Below are positions 1 to 7,666 of a DNA stretch of 33,836 nucleotides, piece after piece. The stretch spans positions 1 through 33,836 of IMG/VR virus record IMGVR_UViG_3300028837_000083, one strand, 5' to 3'. This DNA comes from a virus. The position numbers were made by a program, and so were the translations under genes. The notes beneath the pieces were generated by a model, which ran no database searches, had not been told where the DNA came from, and saw only the letters and a list, made by a program, of their open reading frames with translations. How positions within the stretch are numbered: the stretch's first letter is position 1; the number at the start of each line of letters is the position of its first letter.

Positions 1-1
1 A

Positions 2-877
2 CTTATGAACTGGTCCCTGGAAGACGTCGCCAGGGCTTACAAGATTCCCCTGGATCTGGTCGGCGGGCAGAGGACCTACGCGAACGTAGAGTCGGCGGAA
101 CGGGCGGTCTGGATCCGGGCGATTAAACCGGAAACGGAATTCCTTTCCGACGAACTGACCGAACAGTTATTAACGAAGTTCCCAGGATCCGCGGATATTA
201 TCGAATTCGATCTATCCGGGGTCGAAGTCCTTCAGGAAGCGGAAAAGGAAAGATGGGAAAGATCCCAGGGACAGATTAAAAACGGCGTTATAACGATTAA
301 CGAATATCGAAAGGATAGCGGGAAGGATCCCCTGGACTGGGGCGACTCTTGGTGGGCGCCGTTATCCCTGGTCCCAGTATCTGACGCCGAAGGGATGGAT
401 TATTTCGGCGGCGGGGAAGAAGAAGACGACGACGCGGGATCTGGACTGGAAAACCTGGAAGGCGAAGAAGACGAAGAACGATCCCGATCGACGAAGCGAG
501 TTATCGAATACGGATCCGACGAACATAAAAGGCTATTCCGTCGTTTCGAACGGCGGATCAGTCAACACGAAAAAAAGGTAACGGAAGTCACCGTCGACCT
601 TTTCGAACGTCTGAAGGATTCGGTCCTGGATCTTCTGAAGGCGCGGGCGGCGGAAGCGAAGACCAGGGGACCCGAACAGGCGGCGATCGACCCGTTCGAC
701 CTTACGAAATGGATCCGCATTTTCAGGGAAGCGATTCGCCCGGTCTTTCGGTTTATTGTCGACGATGCCGGGGAAGACGCGTTCGAAGATCTTATTTTCA
801 CGTTGGCGACGGATGGGGTCCGGCGCCGGGACAGATCGGGATCGCGAAAGAAGATATTAATTGCCGCTGTACTATGA
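2..877 (+). CDS. Portal protein, C-terminal part (5' truncated)
   Basis: HK97-type portal, the dodecameric channel through which DNA enters and leaves the head. The frame is open from base 2, one codon before the first ATG at 5, so the true start lies outside the window. The first 45 residues hold the portal pattern LVGGQRTYANVESAERAVW, where the chain normally leaves the stem and wing region; residues 46-75 continue the usual family pattern. After about residue 135 comes a very acidic linker (EEEDDDAG) and then a charged helical region (165-270) that looks like the N-terminal part of a MuF minor head domain. The rest of MuF is missing and its last motif appears out of frame downstream (805-984). 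Portal identity is firm; the fused tail is inference from motif order. Confidence 0.85.
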   Translation, partial: LMNWSLEDVARAYKIPLDLVGGQRTYANVESAERAVWIRAIKPETEFLSDELTEQLLTKFPGSADIIEFDLSGVEVLQEAEKERWERSQGQIKNGVITINEYRKDSGKDPLDWGDSWWAPLSLVPVSDAEGMDYFGGGEEEDDDAGSGLENLEGEEDEERSRSTKRVIEYGSDEHKRLFRRFERRISQHEKKVTEVTVDLFERLKDSVLDLLKARAAEAKTRGPEQAAIDPFDLTKWIRIFREAIRPVFRFIVDDAGEDAFEDLIFTLATDGVRRRDRSGSRKKILIAAVL

Positions 878-984
878 TACCGGAACTGGCGGAACGAACT
901 TTTAAAAGTAACGGACGGGGTCGACTGGCGACTCTGGTACTACTCGCCGAACGTCTGGAAGGAGTCGGAAATGGAAAAAGATAA
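805..984 (+). pseudogene. Out-of-frame remnant of MuF C-terminal motif
   Basis: In the frame one base behind the portal frame, this stretch encodes EDINCRCTM, the closing motif of SPP1 gp7/MuF minor head proteins (the -InCRC- signature), followed by about 35 residues ending at TAA 982-984. That stop overlaps the protease start at 971 by 14 bases, the kind of coupling expected of a real upstream gene end. The portal frame itself stops at 877. The usual MuF core between the helical N-terminus and this motif (roughly 100 residues) cannot be found in any frame, so a deletion with a frame change, or an assembly error, is the simplest reading. A -1 frameshift is possible, but no convincing slippery heptamer is visible. 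Confidence 0.5.
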
Positions 985-2071
985 GGTATTTATTAGGGCA
1001 TACTGCGAACGGGCGGAAGGGGATCCGGCGGAACTTATGGGGACGCCGATAACGTTCGTCGCGTCGACTGAAGGGATCAAGCGGGACGGGTTAGATCTTT
1101 CTATGGATGGGGGGGACCTAGAAAACTATCGGGCGAATCCGGTCGTCCTATGGGCGCATGATTACTGGGGGAATCGTCCCCCGATCGGTCGCGCCCAGGA
1201 TCTGAAGGTCGAAGGGAAGAACTTAAAGACGGACGTTATATTCGACCAGGCGGACGACTTCGCCCGGTCGATCGAACGGAAGTATCGGGACGGCTTTCTT
1301 AATGCGGTTTCGATCGGTTTCGATCCGACCGAATTCGAAGGGAACGTCGTAACGTCCTGGGACCTGCTGGATATTTCGGCGGTCCCGGTCCCTGGGGATC
1401 CTGAAGCATTAATGGAACGACAGGGCGCCGGGATTAGATCCATTTATGCCCAGGCGCTGGAAAAGGTCCATATGGACGTTTCCAAGATTAAAAACGAACC
1501 AGTCGATCAGGTAGTCGAAAGACTCACCCGGAATCTTTTCGGGTTAGAAGAAGAAGTCGAAGATCCGGCGGAAGGCGACGACGACGTCGCCCTGGCGCCG
1601 GTTGTCGAAGTAAGGTCGGAGTCGGTTTTATGGTCCGGGGTTTCCGTCGCGATGGCGGGGATCTTCGATCCGAAATCGGCGATTGACGACGAAAAACGAA
1701 AGTCCGTATATATCCTGCTGGAAAGGATCTATCGGCGACTAGGAAAGACGGCGCCGGAATTCCTGGACCTGGAAGAACTTCGTTCCCTGGGTCCGAAGGA
1801 AATCCGCGGTCTATTCCTGGAAGAAGAAGCGATCGGGGCGTTCCTTACGGAATGGCGATCCGGCGATAAGGTCTTCGGCGGTCCCCTTCTGGAAGTTGAA
1901 ACCCTGGACGACGCGCGCAACCTGGCGGCGTCCCTGGTCCTGACAGTCGTCGGGACTCTGATCGAAGAATTCGACGCCGAACTGATCCCCGTCCTTCAGG
2001 ATCCAGACCCGGATCCGGTTCGTATCCAGGTTATCCTGGACGCCCTGGATCTGGTAAAAGAGGAAGGTTAA
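971..2071 (+). CDS. HK97-family prohead protease with C-terminal extension
   Basis: Maturation protease that cleaves the capsid protein and scaffold inside the prohead. Residues 1-165 are the protease: catalytic His63 in LWAHDY and Ser114 in NAVSIGF, spaced as in the S78 (HK97 gp4) family, followed by WDLLDISAVPVPGDP near residue 128. The remaining 200 residues are an acidic extension (EEEVEDPAEGDDD) and a helical part containing W-x-FDP-x5-DD. That pattern is often seen attached to proteases of this kind, and it may act as an internal scaffold; that role is inference. The start at 971 has GGAG seven to ten bases upstream. The stop lies four bases before the capsid gene. Confidence 0.9.
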   Translation: MEKDKVFIRAYCERAEGDPAELMGTPITFVASTEGIKRDGLDLSMDGGDLENYRANPVVLWAHDYWGNRPPIGRAQDLKVEGKNLKTDVIFDQADDFARSIERKYRDGFLNAVSIGFDPTEFEGNVVTSWDLLDISAVPVPGDPEALMERQGAGIRSIYAQALEKVHMDVSKIKNEPVDQVVERLTRNLFGLEEEVEDPAEGDDDVALAPVVEVRSESVLWSGVSVAMAGIFDPKSAIDDEKRKSVYILLERIYRRLGKTAPEFLDLEELRSLGPKEIRGLFLEEEAIGAFLTEWRSGDKVFGGPLLEVETLDDARNLAASLVLTVVGTLIEEFDAELIPVLQDPDPDPVRIQVILDALDLVKEEG

Positions 2072-2075
2072 TATC

Positions 2076-3581
2076 ATGGATCAAGAACAGTTTGATAATC
2101 TAGCGACCGAAATACAGGGTCGACTAGAGTCGATCGAAGCGAATTATTCGACCGAAGCGTTAAAGGCGCTGATCGCCGATAGTCTTCCGGCGCTCATGGA
2201 ATCGGACGAAGACTTCGCCCGGAAGATGCGATTCGGCGTTGGCGGGACACCACGCGAATTGGTCGGGACGAAATACGCGCGCTGGAATCTGTCAGTATGC
2301 GACGTCGAATTTCTGTACGACCTTATGGTCGCGAATCACCTGGCAGGACGCGGAAAGGGACCGTCGGAAGAACTGACGAACACCTTTAACGCGATCAGTC
2401 GGGCGTTTTATCTTCCCGAAGATCAAGTCCGGGCTATGGATCGCGACGCGATCGACGATCTATTCCCCAGGATCCCCTTATCCGAATTTCATGGTAGGGA
2501 TCGCGAACTGGCGGCGGACGGAAAGCATGAACTGACCGGCGCTTATAAACGGGCGATCCGCGCTATGGATACCGCGGAGTCGGGCTATGGGTCCGAACTG
2601 GTCGGCGCTCAGTACGTTGGCGAACTTTGGGAAGCGGCTAGGGCGGAGTCGCGAGTCTTTTCCCTGATCGAATCCTTCGAAATGACGGCGCCGACGGCTT
2701 ATCTTCCCGTCGAAGCGGATCTTCCCGAAATGCTGTACGTTTCGGAATTCGCCGCCGCGCCGGATGGGTCGTACTACACGACTTCGAAGACTGGATCGAA
2801 CCGGGTCCAGGTCGACGCGAAGAAGTTCATCATCTATCAGGTCTGGTCGGGCGAAATGGCGGAAGATTCGATCGTTCCGTTCGTTCCATTTATTCGACGT
2901 CAACAGACCCTGGCGCTGGCGCATTATCTAGACTCAGTCGCGATTAACGGGGACACGACGAACCTAGCGACTGGAAATATTAACCTGGACGATGCGGATC
3001 CGGCGGACACGAAACACTATCTAGCGTTCGACGGAATCCGGCACGTTGGATTGGTCGACAATACCGCGAACCAGGACGACATAGCCGCGGCGTTGGTCCT
3101 CGCAGATCTTACGAAGGCGAAGGCGCGTATGATCGACTCAACGTATCTAATGGACTGGGGACACCCGACGGACCCGGCGGATCTGATTTATGTTGGCGAT
3201 CCCGAATCAGTCGAAGCGATCCGGGCGTTATCCGATCTGGTCCTATGGTTTCAGTATCGAGGTCAACCCCTGTTGACCGGGCAGATCGCGGAAGTAGCGG
3301 GACACCCTGTTATTTCCAGTATCGCCGTTTCGAAGACCGAAGCGGACGGGAAGGTTTCGACGACTGGATCGAATAACACTCTAGGACAGGTCGTCGTTTT
3401 CAATCGGCGCGGCTTTAAAACCGGCTGGCGTCGACGCGTCAAAATCGAAATGGAACGTATAGCGGCGCGCGATCAGGACCTGATCGTTTCGTCCCTGCGA
3501 ATGGGTTTCGGGCGTTACAGTCCGACCGGGGCGGCGTCTGGGATTGAATCGGCTGACGTTCTTTACAATATCACCGTATAA
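2076..3581 (+). CDS. Major capsid protein (HK97 fold)
   Basis: 501 residues, directly after the protease as in HK97-like head cassettes. The first 60 residues are helical and charged and could be the delta/scaffold domain removed by the protease; no cleavage site can be assigned by eye. The second half shows the family pattern: a segment ending FVPFIRRQQTLALAHYLDSVAING (E-loop/spine helix region with the xxLDxxxxxG motif), LIYVGDPESVEAIRAL, then a C-terminal GQVVVFNRRGFKTGWRR typical of the final beta strands. Glycine-rich loop GTPRELVG at about 56-63. The ATG at 2076 follows AGGAAGG seven bases upstream. High confidence from sequence pattern plus position. Confidence 0.9.
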   Translation: MDQEQFDNLATEIQGRLESIEANYSTEALKALIADSLPALMESDEDFARKMRFGVGGTPRELVGTKYARWNLSVCDVEFLYDLMVANHLAGRGKGPSEELTNTFNAISRAFYLPEDQVRAMDRDAIDDLFPRIPLSEFHGRDRELAADGKHELTGAYKRAIRAMDTAESGYGSELVGAQYVGELWEAARAESRVFSLIESFEMTAPTAYLPVEADLPEMLYVSEFAAAPDGSYYTTSKTGSNRVQVDAKKFIIYQVWSGEMAEDSIVPFVPFIRRQQTLALAHYLDSVAINGDTTNLATGNINLDDADPADTKHYLAFDGIRHVGLVDNTANQDDIAAALVLADLTKAKARMIDSTYLMDWGHPTDPADLIYVGDPESVEAIRALSDLVLWFQYRGQPLLTGQIAEVAGHPVISSIAVSKTEADGKVSTTGSNNTLGQVVVFNRRGFKTGWRRRVKIEMERIAARDQDLIVSSLRMGFGRYSPTGAASGIESADVLYNITV

Positions 3582-3600
3582 ACCGATACGGCGAAAGTTT

Positions 3601-3628
3601 CCAGGGGATCCTTTCGGGGGTCCCCTGG
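3601..3628 (+). promoter_or_regulatory. Hairpin between capsid gene and next gene
   Basis: CCAGGGGA (3601-3608) pairs perfectly with TCCCCTGG (3621-3628), with a further TCC/GGG inner pairing and a short TTTC loop. There is no U run after it, so it is not a standard intrinsic terminator. Its position right after the capsid gene fits an mRNA end that protects the abundant capsid transcript or partly attenuates downstream reading. The role is inference. Confidence 0.5.
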
Positions 3629-3635
3629 ACCAGAA

Positions 3636-3649
3636 GAAGGGACGATCCC
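3636..3649 (+). promoter_or_regulatory. Recurrent mini-hairpin ribosome site GAAGGGACGATCCC
   Basis: The Shine-Dalgarno-like GAAGGGA is followed by CGATCCC immediately before ATG 3650. GGGA and TCCC can pair around a three-base loop, so the site could open and close. Almost the same string precedes ATG 7188 and ATG 16254. It decides the start chosen for the 3650 gene over the internal ATG at 3710. Confidence 0.5.
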
Positions 3650-3955
3650 ATGACGGACATAACAGGCGGACCAGGGCTTCGACGTATCGAAGAAGAAGGG
3701 AATCAGGCTATGAAGGAACTTAATGTAAAGGTTAAATTTAAGAGCGATTATCGGGCGGCGACGATGATCGGCGGACAGACGAAGAACTTCGTTTTTTCGA
3801 AGGGCGACGTCGTCGAAATTCCGACTTCGATTTTCGAATGGATCCAACGCGACGCGCCGGGGATCTGTTCGAAGGTAACGGCGCCGAAGAAATCGGCGTC
3901 GTCGAAGAAAAAGTCCGATCGCCAGGTTAAGGCGTCGGCGAATCGAAAGGGTTAA
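3650..3955 (+). CDS. Small basic head-region protein
   Basis: 101 residues, not recognised by family name. After a 20-residue leader, residues 21-70 contain a pattern often seen in short proteins next to capsid genes: F-S-K-G-D-V-V-E-I-P followed by a helix and W-I-Q-R-D-A-P-G. The tail (75-101) is Lys/Ser rich and strongly basic, suggesting contact with DNA or an acidic surface. An alternative start at 3710 (MKELNVKVKF) would remove the leader; it also has AAGGGA upstream. Capsid cement or head-completion roles are possible, but there is no direct evidence. Confidence 0.6.
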   Translation: MTDITGGPGLRRIEEEGNQAMKELNVKVKFKSDYRAATMIGGQTKNFVFSKGDVVEIPTSIFEWIQRDAPGICSKVTAPKKSASSKKKSDRQVKASANRKG

Positions 3956-3960
3956 TAATT

Positions 3961-4368
3961 ATGGGAGACTCAACACGCGAAGTAATACTGGGCGGCGGAA
4001 GACTGATTCGATCGAAGCGGGTTAACGCGGCGGACATAGCGAACACGACTTTAAACATGATCGACATTCCGGCGGACACCCTGGTTAAAAAGGTCTGGAT
4101 CGTTATAACGACCTTGTTTTCTGGCGGAACGCCGTCGATCGACGTCGGCGATTCGGGCGACGGGGACGGATGGATCGACACCCTGGACATTACAGAAGGG
4201 ACCGCGGGAACTTATGCGGGATCGGAAACGAATTCGGCGCTGAAGTTGTCCGGGAAGTATTATTCGGCGCGGGATTTTATCACCGTCACCGGCGCTATCG
4301 GAATGACGGCGGGCGTCGCGTATGTCTTCGCCGAAATGCACGACGTTTCAGACGTTATCGACGACTGA
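3961..4368 (+). CDS. Putative head decoration or head-fibre protein
   Basis: 135 residues, beta-rich and almost free of Cys. A 45-residue N-terminal strand region is followed by TPSIDVGDSGDGDGWIDT, which resembles the core of small jelly-roll decoration proteins in environmental phages, where a value with units (GDGDGWID) sits in a loop. It ends with MTAGVAYVFAEMHD. It stands five bases after the 3650 gene and twelve before the connector, a slot commonly filled by decoration proteins. The function is inferred from position and fold impression only. Confidence 0.55.
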   Translation: MGDSTREVILGGGRLIRSKRVNAADIANTTLNMIDIPADTLVKKVWIVITTLFSGGTPSIDVGDSGDGDGWIDTLDITEGTAGTYAGSETNSALKLSGKYYSARDFITVTGAIGMTAGVAYVFAEMHDVSDVIDD

Positions 4369-4380
4369 TCGGGGTCTTAA

Positions 4381-5013
4381 ATGGCGATCGAAAACGGCTA
4401 TACAGATCTAGTCACTGTTAAGGCGCGCCTGGACGTTGGCGATACGGACGACGACGCCGCGCTGGAAGGGCTGGTCGAAACCGCGTCCCGCGCCCTGGAC
4501 GATGCGCTTAATCGGCGCTTTTATATTCCGGCGATCGCGGAAGTCCGGGTCTATTCGCCGATCGGTTGGGACCTGGTTAAGGTTAATGACCTGGTCGACA
4601 TAAGTTCGAATCTGACGTCCGTAAAGGTCGACACGACGGGCGACGGGAATTTCGAAACTATCTTAACGACTTCCGACTATGATCCCGAACCGCGGAACGC
4701 GGATATGGATCTAAAACCGTTTACTAAACTCAGGATCGCGAAGGATTCGTCCCGGCATTTTCCGACCGGACGAATGACCGTCGAATTGACGGCGAAGTTC
4801 GGATGGGCGATCAGCGGAAACCCCCCGAAGCAAATAACGGAAGCGTGTTTAATGATCTGTGCGCGGCTATGGAAACGTCGGGACGCGGTCTTCGGGGTCG
4901 CAGGAACGACTCAGATGGGGACCCTTCAGGTCCTGACGGCGAAGATCGTCAAGGATCCCGATATATGGTTTCTTATTTCCCGGTTTTATAAGGGCGACTT
5001 ACTGGCGGTTTAA
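4381..5013 (+). CDS. Head-tail connector protein (gp6-like)
   Basis: 210 residues. Residues 1-45 follow the HK97 gp6/SPP1 gp15 pattern: a YTDLVTVKARLDV helix, then DTDDDAALEGLVETASRALDDALNRRFY. This is the usual start of the adaptor ring that docks under the portal. The middle part has RVYSPIGWDLVKVNDLVDI, the family's beta insertion, and residues 140-175 hold the final helix (ITEACLMICARLWKRRDA). The C-terminus continues with about 35 more residues. Position between capsid and gp10-like genes supports the call. Confidence 0.85.
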   Translation: MAIENGYTDLVTVKARLDVGDTDDDAALEGLVETASRALDDALNRRFYIPAIAEVRVYSPIGWDLVKVNDLVDISSNLTSVKVDTTGDGNFETILTTSDYDPEPRNADMDLKPFTKLRIAKDSSRHFPTGRMTVELTAKFGWAISGNPPKQITEACLMICARLWKRRDAVFGVAGTTQMGTLQVLTAKIVKDPDIWFLISRFYKGDLLAV

Positions 5014-5014
5014 T

Positions 5015-5521
5015 ATGGCGACGGCGGTTCGTGTAGCAGTTCCTGACCTTAAACGGATCATAAAGAAAACGGATCCGGCGATCCTGCGGGCGCCGTTGCG
5101 AACGTTCTTTAAGAAGGCGGCTATTCTGATCCAGGGCGAATCGAAGAAGAAGGCGCCGGTCGATACCGGACACTTGCGGGCGTCCCTGAATTATTCGATC
5201 GACAAGTCGTCCCTTCCCCTATGGGCGAAGGTCGGAACGAATGTTTTCTACGCGCCCTATATCGAATTCGGGACGGGGACCCAGGCGATCGGGACGCCGA
5301 AAAAGGGCGGGCGACATTTCCCCCCGTCTGACGCCCTGGAACGATGGGCGTCGCGGCATGGGTTCGGACCTGGCGGCGGGTTCGTCGTCGCGCGGGCGAT
5401 CGGTCGGCGGGGCGGACTTAAACCGCGGGAATTCCTGACCGGCGCTTTTAGGGAAAACGTCCAGAAGATCCGGGGTTTCCTGGGCGACGTTGCCAGGGAT
5501 ATCGAAAGGAACTGGCGATAA
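5015..5521 (+). CDS. HK97 gp10-like neck/tail-completion protein
   Basis: 168 residues with the gp10 family signature: KKKAPVDTGHLRASL (residues 48-62), then VGTNVFYAPYIEFGTGTQ, and near the C-terminus a helix REFLTGAFRENVQKI. These proteins form part of the neck or tail completion ring. The ATG at 5015 is one base past the connector stop and the gene ends with TAATG, sharing a base with the next start, so translation of the three genes is coupled. Confidence 0.88.
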   Translation: MATAVRVAVPDLKRIIKKTDPAILRAPLRTFFKKAAILIQGESKKKAPVDTGHLRASLNYSIDKSSLPLWAKVGTNVFYAPYIEFGTGTQAIGTPKKGGRHFPPSDALERWASRHGFGPGGGFVVARAIGRRGGLKPREFLTGAFRENVQKIRGFLGDVARDIERNWR

Positions 5522-5967
5522 TGGCGAAGATAGAATCGATCTGCGACTATATCGCCGGGACTCTTCTGGCGGGGGATACGACTCTTCGGACGTCGGGATC
5601 TAAACCGGCGAATAAACCCCCGGAAAAGATAACGACGTTCCCCCAGGCGGTCGTTTTCCCCCGATCGGGATCCTGGATGGACGGCGCCGCGGGGACGAAG
5701 AAGGGAATTCATACCATCGTTATTCAGATCCACGTCGCGCGGAAGGATCTTCCCAGGGACATAGATAAGGCGTTCCCATATGGGGACACCGTCCCGGACA
5801 GGATCCTTTCGGATCCGACCCTGGGGGGGAATGTCGATACGGTCGTTCTGTCGAACGGGATCAGATATATATTCGGTCCCCTGGACTGGGCGGACTCTCA
5901 GACCCTGGGATTCGAATTCGAAATCGACGTAAAGGCGCAGAATCTAATAGGCGCTGATTTACCATAA
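5521..5967 (+). CDS. Putative tail terminator protein
   Basis: 148 residues in the place where siphophages encode the tail terminator (lambda gpU-like), directly between gp10-like and tail tube genes. Visible pattern: an N-terminal helix IESICDYIAGTLLAGD, a strand pair (TTFPQAVVFPRSGSW, IHTIVIQIHVARKDLPRDID) typical of that fold, a loop with LGGNVDTV, and a last strand LGFEFEIDVKAQ. Family membership is inferred from this alternation and position; the sequence itself is divergent. Confidence 0.7.
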   Translation: MAKIESICDYIAGTLLAGDTTLRTSGSKPANKPPEKITTFPQAVVFPRSGSWMDGAAGTKKGIHTIVIQIHVARKDLPRDIDKAFPYGDTVPDRILSDPTLGGNVDTVVLSNGIRYIFGPLDWADSQTLGFEFEIDVKAQNLIGADLP

Positions 5968-5981
5968 GAAAGGCGGGGACC

Positions 5982-6176
5982 ATGCCAGAAAAGGCGAAAG
6001 AAAAAGTCGGTCTGGTTTACCTGGGCGGCGGGTCCCTTCCGGGGATCCCGGCGCGGGATCTGACTCCAGACGAAGTTAAGAAATACGGCGGGAAGGCGGA
6101 TCTTAAAAAGTCCGGGCTTTACGGCGATCCTAAAAAACCAGATCCTGGAAGCGGAGGGTTAGACGATGGGACGTAA
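5982..6176 (+). CDS. Small tail-region protein
   Basis: 64 residues. Residues 8-50 show LVYLGGGSLPGIPARDLT, a PDEVKKYGG helix and KSGLYGDPK, a pattern I know from short proteins placed between terminator and tube genes of siphophages, with no defined role. The tail is Gly/Pro rich. It overlaps the tube gene start by 11 bases. It could be a connector lid or an assembly factor; nothing in the sequence decides this. Confidence 0.65.
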   Translation: MPEKAKEKVGLVYLGGGSLPGIPARDLTPDEVKKYGGKADLKKSGLYGDPKKPDPGSGGLDDGT

Positions 6177-7164
6177 ACTATTAAGAAAGATTCAGATGGG
6201 CGCGGAAGGGGCGACACCGGGGACGCCGGTCGCGGCGACGACGATCTGGCGCGGGACTGGTATGCTGGAAGACAAGCGCGAAGTCCGGTTCGTCGAAGAA
6301 GACGTCGGTTATCTATCCGGGGTCGATCGAACCTATATCCCGAAACTGGCGGGCGCGATCGAATTCGACGAAATCGAAGCGACGTTCGAACAGTTAACGC
6401 ATATCCTGCGCGCTGGCGTGGAAGATGCGACGCCGACAATCGACGGCGCCGGGACGGATTATATCTATCAACATAGATTCCCGACGACCGCGGAACGGGA
6501 CATTGAAACCTATACAATCGAAGGCGGCGACGATCAGCAAGCGGAAGAAATGGAATATTCGTTTGTTGAGTCCTTCGAACTATCCGGGGAACCTGGGGAA
6601 GCGATTAAGGTTTCCGGGACCTGGATCGGGCGACAAGTCGAACCTACCACGTTCACCGGGGCGATCGCGCTCCCGACTGTCGAAGATATTCTTTTCCTGA
6701 ATTCGAAACTGTATATCGACGACGCGTCCGGGGCTTACGGAGATACTCAGAAGACTCAAACCTTTATGGGATTTAATCTTTCCGTTACGACTGGATGGAT
6801 CGCGAAATTCACCGGCGACGGGGAACTGTATTTCGAATTCCACGCGAATATAGGACCGGAGATAACCTGCGAAGTCACCTTCGAACACGACGGGACGGCG
6901 ACGGCGGAAAAAACGAACTGGCGAAACCAGACGTCCCGACTGATCCGAATCATAAACGAAGGATCAGAGGTAGCGACGCCCGGAACTGTATATACCTATA
7001 AGTCACTGATTATCGACCTTCCGGGGAAATGGGAAACCTTCGACAAGATCGACGAACAGGACGGGAACGACATAATTAAAGCGACGTTCCGATCGCGCTA
7101 TAACGAAACGATCGCGGACGCCGGGGAAATAATGGTCGTAAACGAAGAATCCGCGTACGGTTAA
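6166..7164 (+). CDS. Major tail tube protein
   Basis: 332 residues. The beginning RKLLRKIQMGAEGATPGTPV is a variant of the opening typical of tail tube proteins of this type (an N-terminal strand followed by a glycine/proline loop and WRGTGMLED). Beta-rich throughout, with EYSFVESFELSGEPGEAIKVS (about 130-150) and a second similar domain, giving the two-domain size. It immediately precedes the chaperone pair and tape measure gene, which makes tube identity almost certain by gene order. Start overlaps the previous stop. Confidence 0.85.
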   Translation: MGRKLLRKIQMGAEGATPGTPVAATTIWRGTGMLEDKREVRFVEEDVGYLSGVDRTYIPKLAGAIEFDEIEATFEQLTHILRAGVEDATPTIDGAGTDYIYQHRFPTTAERDIETYTIEGGDDQQAEEMEYSFVESFELSGEPGEAIKVSGTWIGRQVEPTTFTGAIALPTVEDILFLNSKLYIDDASGAYGDTQKTQTFMGFNLSVTTGWIAKFTGDGELYFEFHANIGPEITCEVTFEHDGTATAEKTNWRNQTSRLIRIINEGSEVATPGTVYTYKSLIIDLPGKWETFDKIDEQDGNDIIKATFRSRYNETIADAGEIMVVNEESAYG

Positions 7165-7170
7165 ACCGAA

Positions 7171-7183
7171 GAAGGGACGACCC
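7171..7183 (+). promoter_or_regulatory. Recurrent mini-hairpin ribosome site GAAGGGACGACCC
   Basis: Second copy of the GAAGGGACGAYCC leader, here four bases further from its ATG (7188). GGG-ACGA-CCC can form a three-pair hairpin over the Shine-Dalgarno. It precedes the tail assembly chaperone. Confidence 0.45.
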
Positions 7184-7187
7184 TACT

Positions 7188-7460
7188 ATGACAGAACAGA
7201 CGATTAATATTCACGTTACCCAGGACCGGGCGGAACTACTGGTCCTGGACGACCTGATCGACGCGACGGAAGGGGATCTGCGAGGTATGCGGTCCCTGCT
7301 GGCGCATTTCGTCCAGAACGGGAAGGGCGAATATATGAAGACGGAAGAAGCGGTCGAACTGATCGGAAAAATGACGCTTAAAGAAATCAAAGCGTCGACG
7401 ACTCAAGTCGTTACTTCGATCGAAGAAACTTCTTCCCCAAAAGAGAACGGGACGACCTGA
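7188..7460 (+). CDS. Tail assembly chaperone, short form (gpG-like)
   Basis: 90 residues, helical and acidic, placed between tube and tape measure genes like lambda G. It binds the tape measure protein while the tube polymerises around it. The last codons carry the heptamer CCCAAAA (7436-7442) in the register C CCA AAA, so a fraction of ribosomes should slip back one base and continue into the following frame through 7666. The normal stop TGA is at 7458-7460. Identity comes from position, size and the frameshift signal rather than from strong sequence motifs. Confidence 0.8.
   Translation: MTEQTINIHVTQDRAELLVLDDLIDATEGDLRGMRSLLAHFVQNGKGEYMKTEEAVELIGKMTLKEIKASTTQVVTSIEETSSPKENGTT
7436..7442 (+). 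promoter_or_regulatory. -1 programmed frameshift heptamer CCCAAAA
   Basis: Zero-frame codons are TCC CCA AAA GAG; slipping on C CCA AAA gives -1 reading AGA GAA CGG GAC and runs without a stop through ATG 7484 to 7666. The fused product would be 159 residues (85 from the first frame and 74 from the second). The arrangement is the conserved G/GT frameshift of long-tailed phages, and both frames are in the right relation. Confidence 0.88.
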
Positions 7461-7483
7461 TTCGCGTTTTCCGTCATGGGTCA

Positions 7484-7666
7484 ATGGCTGGAAGGGCGCC
7501 CTGGTGGTCAGATGTCCTTCAGATGGCGGAAGACTGGGGTCGTCCCCCGTATCTGATAATGACAGACCAGGGCGTCCTTCCCTGGTTCTTCCGTTGGCGG
7601 GCGTTTACTCAGGGGAAGGCGGCGCAAGTCGACCAGATCCAGAAGGATATAGATCGGGGACTTTAG
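7484..7666 (+). CDS. Tail assembly chaperone, T part of the G-T fusion
   Basis: Second frame of the chaperone pair. The ATG at 7484 may never be used: the frame is open back to the slippery site at 7436-7442 and the product is most likely made only as a fusion. Residues such as WWSDVLQMAEDWGRPPYLI and WFFRWRAFTQGKAAQVDQIQKDI resemble the T domains that contact the tape measure protein. The stop TAG directly abuts the tape measure ATG at 7667. Confidence 0.8.
   Translation: MAGRAPWWSDVLQMAEDWGRPPYLIMTDQGVLPWFFRWRAFTQGKAAQVDQIQKDIDRGL

Noticed and set aside
3601-3628. Hairpin after the capsid gene as an intrinsic terminator
   Set aside because: No U run follows and the same-strand genes continue directly after, so it was listed only as a hairpin.
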